In this document: positions 60,495-64,000 of the stretch, piece after piece
Layout: each line of letters opens with the position of its first letter
Numbering within the stretch: position 1 is the stretch's first letter
Assembly (NCBI GenBank): GCA_963754285.1
Contig: CAVWFN010000004.1
Coordinates: forward strand, 124,001 to 188,000
Direction of reading: 5' to 3'
Length of the DNA stretch: 64,000 bases
From: RYN-133 sp963754285
Lineage (GTDB): Bacteria > Actinomycetota > Actinomycetes > Mycobacteriales > Jatrophihabitantaceae
Translations under genes and position numbers: made by a program
Notes under the pieces: model-generated
What the model saw: the letters and a program-made list of their open reading frames with translations, nothing else
What the model was told of the DNA's origin: nothing
The model's database searches: none

Positions 60495-61630
60495 GCGCAC
60501 TCGACCTCGCGGCGCTGGTCCGCGACCCGAAGACGCGGGTCATCGTCACCTGCGGCAGCGGCGGCGTCGGCAAGACGACGACCGCGGCGGCGATGGCGAT
60601 GCTCGGCGCCGAGGCCGGCCGGCGCACCGTCGTGCTGACCATCGACCCGGCCCGCCGCCTGGCGCAGTCGATGGGCCTGACCGAGCTCGACAACACCCCG
60701 CGCGAGGTCAAGGGCCAGAACGGCCTGTTCGCGATGATGCTCGACATGAAGCGCACGTTCGACGACGTCGTGCTCGAGCACTCGACGCCCGAGCGCGCCG
60801 AGCAGATCTTCGCCAACCCGTTCTACCAATCGCTGTCCTCGTCCTTCGCCGGCACGCAGGAGTACATGGCGATGGAGAAGCTCGGTCAGCTGGTCAGCGC
60901 GGACGAATGGGACCTGATCGTCGTCGACACCCCGCCGTCGCGCTCGGCGCTGGACTTCCTCGACGCCCCGAACCGGCTCGGCCGATTCCTGGACGGACGG
61001 ATGATCCGCGTGCTCACCGCCCCCGCGCGCGCCGGCGGCAAGGCCTACCTGAAGGTGGTGACCGTCAGCGTCGGCGTGCTGGCACGCGTGTTCACCAAGG
61101 TGCTCGGCGGCGAACTGCTGCGCGACCTGTCGTCGTTCGTGTCCGCGCTCGAGTCGATGTTCGGCGGGTTCCGCGAGCGCGCCCAGCACACCTACGAGCT
61201 GCTCAAGGCGCCCGGCACCGCCTTCGTCGTGGTCGCCGCCCCCGAGCCGGACGCGCTGCGCGAGGCGTCCTACTTCGTCGAGCGGCTCTCGGCCGAGCGG
61301 ATGCCGCTGGCCGGGCTGGTGGTCAACCGGGTGCACCGCACCGTGGTCGGCGACCTGCCGGCGGCCCGCGCGGAGGCCGCCGCCGACGCGCTGGCGGCCA
61401 AGCCGGACGATCCGGCGACGCGGCTGGCCGAGGCCGCGCTGCGGGTGCACGCCGAACTGGCCGCCGCGGCCGAGCACGACGCCCGGATGACCCGGCGCTT
61501 CGCCGCCGCACATCCCCGGGTCGCGCTGGTCTCTGTCCCCGCCCTGCCAGCCGACGTCCACGACCTGGACGGGCTGCGCCAGATCGGGACGCTGCTCAGT
61601 CCCGAGGCTGACGCGACGGCCGGGAACTGA
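60491..61630 (+). CDS. ArsA-type ATPase, second of two, intact
   Basis: 379 residues. P-loop VTCGSGGVGKTTTAAAMAM, switch LTIDPARRLAQSMGL, WDLIVVDTPPSRSALDFLDAP, and a C-terminal TAFVVVAAPEPDALREASYFVERL. No transmembrane helix and no ArsA Cys triad, so arsenite transport is not implied. Orthologue of Rv3680. ATG overlaps the end of the first ATPase gene. Confidence 0.9.
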   Translation: MSALDLAALVRDPKTRVIVTCGSGGVGKTTTAAAMAMLGAEAGRRTVVLTIDPARRLAQSMGLTELDNTPREVKGQNGLFAMMLDMKRTFDDVVLEHSTPERAEQIFANPFYQSLSSSFAGTQEYMAMEKLGQLVSADEWDLIVVDTPPSRSALDFLDAPNRLGRFLDGRMIRVLTAPARAGGKAYLKVVTVSVGVLARVFTKVLGGELLRDLSSFVSALESMFGGFRERAQHTYELLKAPGTAFVVVAAPEPDALREASYFVERLSAERMPLAGLVVNRVHRTVVGDLPAARAEAAADALAAKPDDPATRLAEAALRVHAELAAAAEHDARMTRRFAAAHPRVALVSVPALPADVHDLDGLRQIGTLLSPEADATAGN

Positions 61631-61686
61631 GGGCTACCCCAGGTCCGAAGCTGAGATTTCGACCGCCCCACGTAGGCTGATTAGCC

Positions 61687-64000
61687 GTGGCCAGTCCCGG
61701 ATCGAATCCCAACCCGGCACTCGTCCTGCCCAAGTTGATCGGCGCGCTGCTCGTCGCCGGCGTGCTCGGCGCGGGTGTGCTGCTGCCGCTGGTCGGCGGG
61801 ATCGGCCTGGTCGCGAAGCACTAGGCGGACAAGTTCCTGAACACGACCTGCAACCTGCAAGAGACCCCGCCGCCGGAGAAGACCCAGGTCTACGCCAGCG
61901 ACGGCAAGACTCTGATCGCGACGATCTTCAAGCAGGACCGCCAGCCGATCCCGCTGAGCAAGGTCCCGAAGACGCTGCAGCAAGCCCTGATCGCCACCGA
62001 GGACCGCCGCTTCTACCACCACCACGGCGTCGACATCCGCGGCCTGATCCGCTCGGCGATCAGCACCTCCAGCGGTGACACGCAGGGTGGATCGACGCTG
62101 ACGATGCAGTACGTCAAGCAGATCCGCTACTACCAGGCCGGCGACAACCTGCAGAAGCAGCACGAGGCGATCGCCCAGAACCTGAACCGCAAGATCGAGG
62201 ACGCCAAGTGCGCGCTCTATCTCGAGGGCACCAAGCACGAGTCGAAGGCGCAGATCCTCGACAACTACCTCAACATCGCCTTCTTCGGCGAGAACTCCTA
62301 CGGCATCGAGACCGCGGCCCGCACGTACTTCGACAAGCCGGCGAGCAAGCTGACCCTGCCCGAGTCGGCGATGCTCGTGGGCCTGCTGCGTGCGCCGACC
62401 GACTACGACCCGTTCATCAACCCCGAGGCAGCGCGCGAGCGCCGCAACCAGGTGATCCAGAACCTGGTGTCGGTCGGCGACCTGACCCAGGCACAGGCCG
62501 ACAAGTACAAGGCCACTCCGGTCTCGCTCGCGACCACTGCGCCCCCGCAGGTCAAGGAAGGGTGCGCGAACGCGCCCGACAACGTGGCCAACGTCGGCTT
62601 CTTCTGCGACTACGCGGTCAACTGGCTGCTCGACCACAAGGCCGTCACCGAGTCGCAGCTGCAGACCGGCGGTCTGAAGATCGTCACGACGCTGGACGCG
62701 AAGCTGCAGAACCGCATGCAGAAGCGCCTCGACTCGATGATGTCGACGAAGGCGCCGATGGCCGACATCATGCCGGTCGTCCGTCCCCAGACCGGTGACG
62801 TGCTCGCGATGGCGACGAGCAAGAAGTACGGCTCGTCCGGACGCAACGGCACGACGTCATTGCCGATCTTCACCTCGTAGACCGCGCAGGCGGCCTCGAC
62901 GTACAAGCTGTTCCCGCTCTTGGTCGCGCTCGGCACCGGCGTCGACCCGTCGTTCCAGATGAAGACGCCGATCGGCCCGTACCAGTGGCAGTCGTGCCCG
63001 CCCGACAACGGCCAGGTGACCAACGGCGACGCCAACGAGAACTACAACGACGGCTTCAACCTCACCATGCGCGAGGCGACGATCAAGTCGTCCAACACGT
63101 TCTACGTCGGCCTGGCCGACCAGCTGCTCTCGTGCCAGCTCGACCCGATCATCGCGATGGCGCAGCGGCTGGGCATCACCAGTTTCAGTCAGCCCAGCGG
63201 TGAGCCGCACACCTCGGTCGAGCAGTCGATCCTGCAGTACCAGAGCGCCACGCGACTCACGCTCGGTGACATCACGACCAGCCCGCTCGAGCTGACCAGC
63301 GCCTACGCGGCGGTGGCGAACGACGGTCGCTACAACGCCCCGTCCCCGATCAAGTCGATCACCGCCAGCAACGGCGACGAGATCCAGGTGCCGCGCACGC
63401 CCGGACGCCAGGTCATCAGCCCACAGGTTGCCCGCGAAGCGGTCGACATCCTGCACGGCGACACGACCTACCCGGGCACGTCGGCCAGCGCGTTCTCGAG
63501 CTGGTACGCGGCGCACCCCGGCTCGCCCATCTCGGGCAAGACCGGCACCGCGCCCGGCGTCTCGCCGCGCACGCACAAGGCCGACAAGAACGGCGCGCTG
63601 TGGTTCGTCGGCATGACGCCGAAGTACGTGGCGGCGAGCGCGCTGATCAACCTCGACAACCCCAGCTCGCCGGCGTCCGGCCTGCCGGGCATCCACGACG
63701 CCGCCGACACGGCCTTCGGCGGTGTGGCCGCGCAGTTCTGGATCGCCGCGATGCGCTCGACGCTGAGCTCCGGCGGCGGCTGGACGTGGCCCTCACCGGA
63801 CACGGTCAACGGCGACCCCGTGCCGTCGGTCATCGGGTTGAGCACGGCCGACGCGCGCCGGCAGCTCAAGCGCGACGGCTACAAGATGGCGCTGCTCGGC
63901 GGCGACGCCGGGATCCAGTGCGACAACACCGGCCATCTGCCGATCGGCGAGATCGCCTACTCCGGCCCGTCGATCGCACCGCGCGGCGCCACGATCACCG
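61687..64000 (+). pseudogene. ponA2: Class A penicillin-binding protein (PonA2-like) with two in-frame TAG codons, runs off window
   Basis: Peptidoglycan glycosyltransferase/transpeptidase. GTG 61687, one N-terminal helix, GT51 motifs ATEDRRFYHHHGVD and GGSTLTMQYVKQ, ESAMLVGLLRAPTDYDP, then transpeptidase SxxK in ASTYKLF, SxN in SSNTFY, and KTGT. A PASTA-like segment VPSVIGLSTADARRQL begins near the edge. TAG at 61822-61824 (after GLVAKH) and 62878-62880 (before TAQAASTYK) interrupt otherwise perfect coding. The reading frame itself never shifts. Either nonsense mutations or base errors. Confidence 0.85.

Noticed and set aside
59491..61630. Arsenite resistance operon
   Set aside because: The ATPases are Get3/ArsA-fold but no arsB, arsR or arsC is present and the metal-binding Cys are not visible.
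61687..64000. Amber-codon reassignment (TAG read as an amino acid)
   Set aside because: TAG ends other genes in the window and no other conserved gene has internal TAG; error or nonsense mutation is simpler.

Overview
The window is high-GC actinobacterial chromosome: GTG and TTG starts are common, many genes overlap by ATGA/GTGA, and lipoboxes and long Ala/Arg/Pro tracts are frequent. The right half follows the gene order of the Mycobacterium tuberculosis block holB-topA-tad/ssd-dpp-ephE-marP-nth-crp-arsA-ponA2. The bifunctional MFS/dTMP-kinase fusion and the geranylgeranyl-reductase gene next to nuo suggest a Frankia/Jatrophihabitans-like lineage rather than a mycobacterium. This placement is inference; there is no rRNA in the window.

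Layout. 1-8.5 kb, minus strand: complex I genes nuoABCDEF and part of nuoG, preceded by a geranylgeranyl reductase that probably acts on menaquinone. 8.5-21.6 kb is a more accessory zone: an AbiEi-like protein, an FKBP isomerase with a lipoprotein, an acetyltransferase with a thioesterase, a secreted subtilisin with a Trp-pentad tail in an operon with a membrane GGDEF/EAL protein, a secreted beta-propeller-like protein, a flavin monooxygenase, a STAS-like/diguanylate-cyclase pair and tRNA-Thr(CGT). 21.6-31.2 kb: a VOC protein, ricT, holB, MFS-tmk, the divergent tamR/tam pair, an alditol-oxidase-like gene, and an ECF sigma factor with a membrane partner. 31.4-38.9 kb: topA, a K+-independent H+-pyrophosphatase, a STAS protein, and the tail of a tad pilus locus (DUF4244, TadE, TadE-like). 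39-45 kb: a dpp peptide transporter operon placed inside the tad locus. 45-48.4 kb: tadC, tadB, tadA and ssd. 48.4-57.4 kb: HAD phosphatase, sedolisin, holin-like protein, ephE, marP, cupredoxin lipoprotein, NUDIX, nth and crp. 57.4-64 kb: MBL hydrolase, NUDIX, RidA, two ArsA-type ATPases and a class A PBP.

How parts work together. Complex I, menaquinone-related reduction and the H+-pyrophosphatase contribute to proton-motive energy. The tad genes build a Flp-type pilus and dpp imports peptides. MarP, the PBP and crp are in the envelope and stress neighbourhood known from mycobacteria. Two loci (11.8-16.1 kb and 19.8-21.3 kb) join cyclic-di-GMP enzymes to a secreted protease or to a STAS-like protein.

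Sequence quality. About twenty positions show a reading-frame break that removing one G/C-context base (occasionally two) repairs, concentrated at 9.8-10.7, 46-50, 54 and 57-60.5 kb. The terminal PBP also has two in-frame TAG codons. The uniform direction of the breaks argues for base-call or assembly error over decay, but I cannot prove it. Affected genes are given over their full reconstructed span. Several families of long palindromic intergenic repeats are the most distinctive non-coding content.
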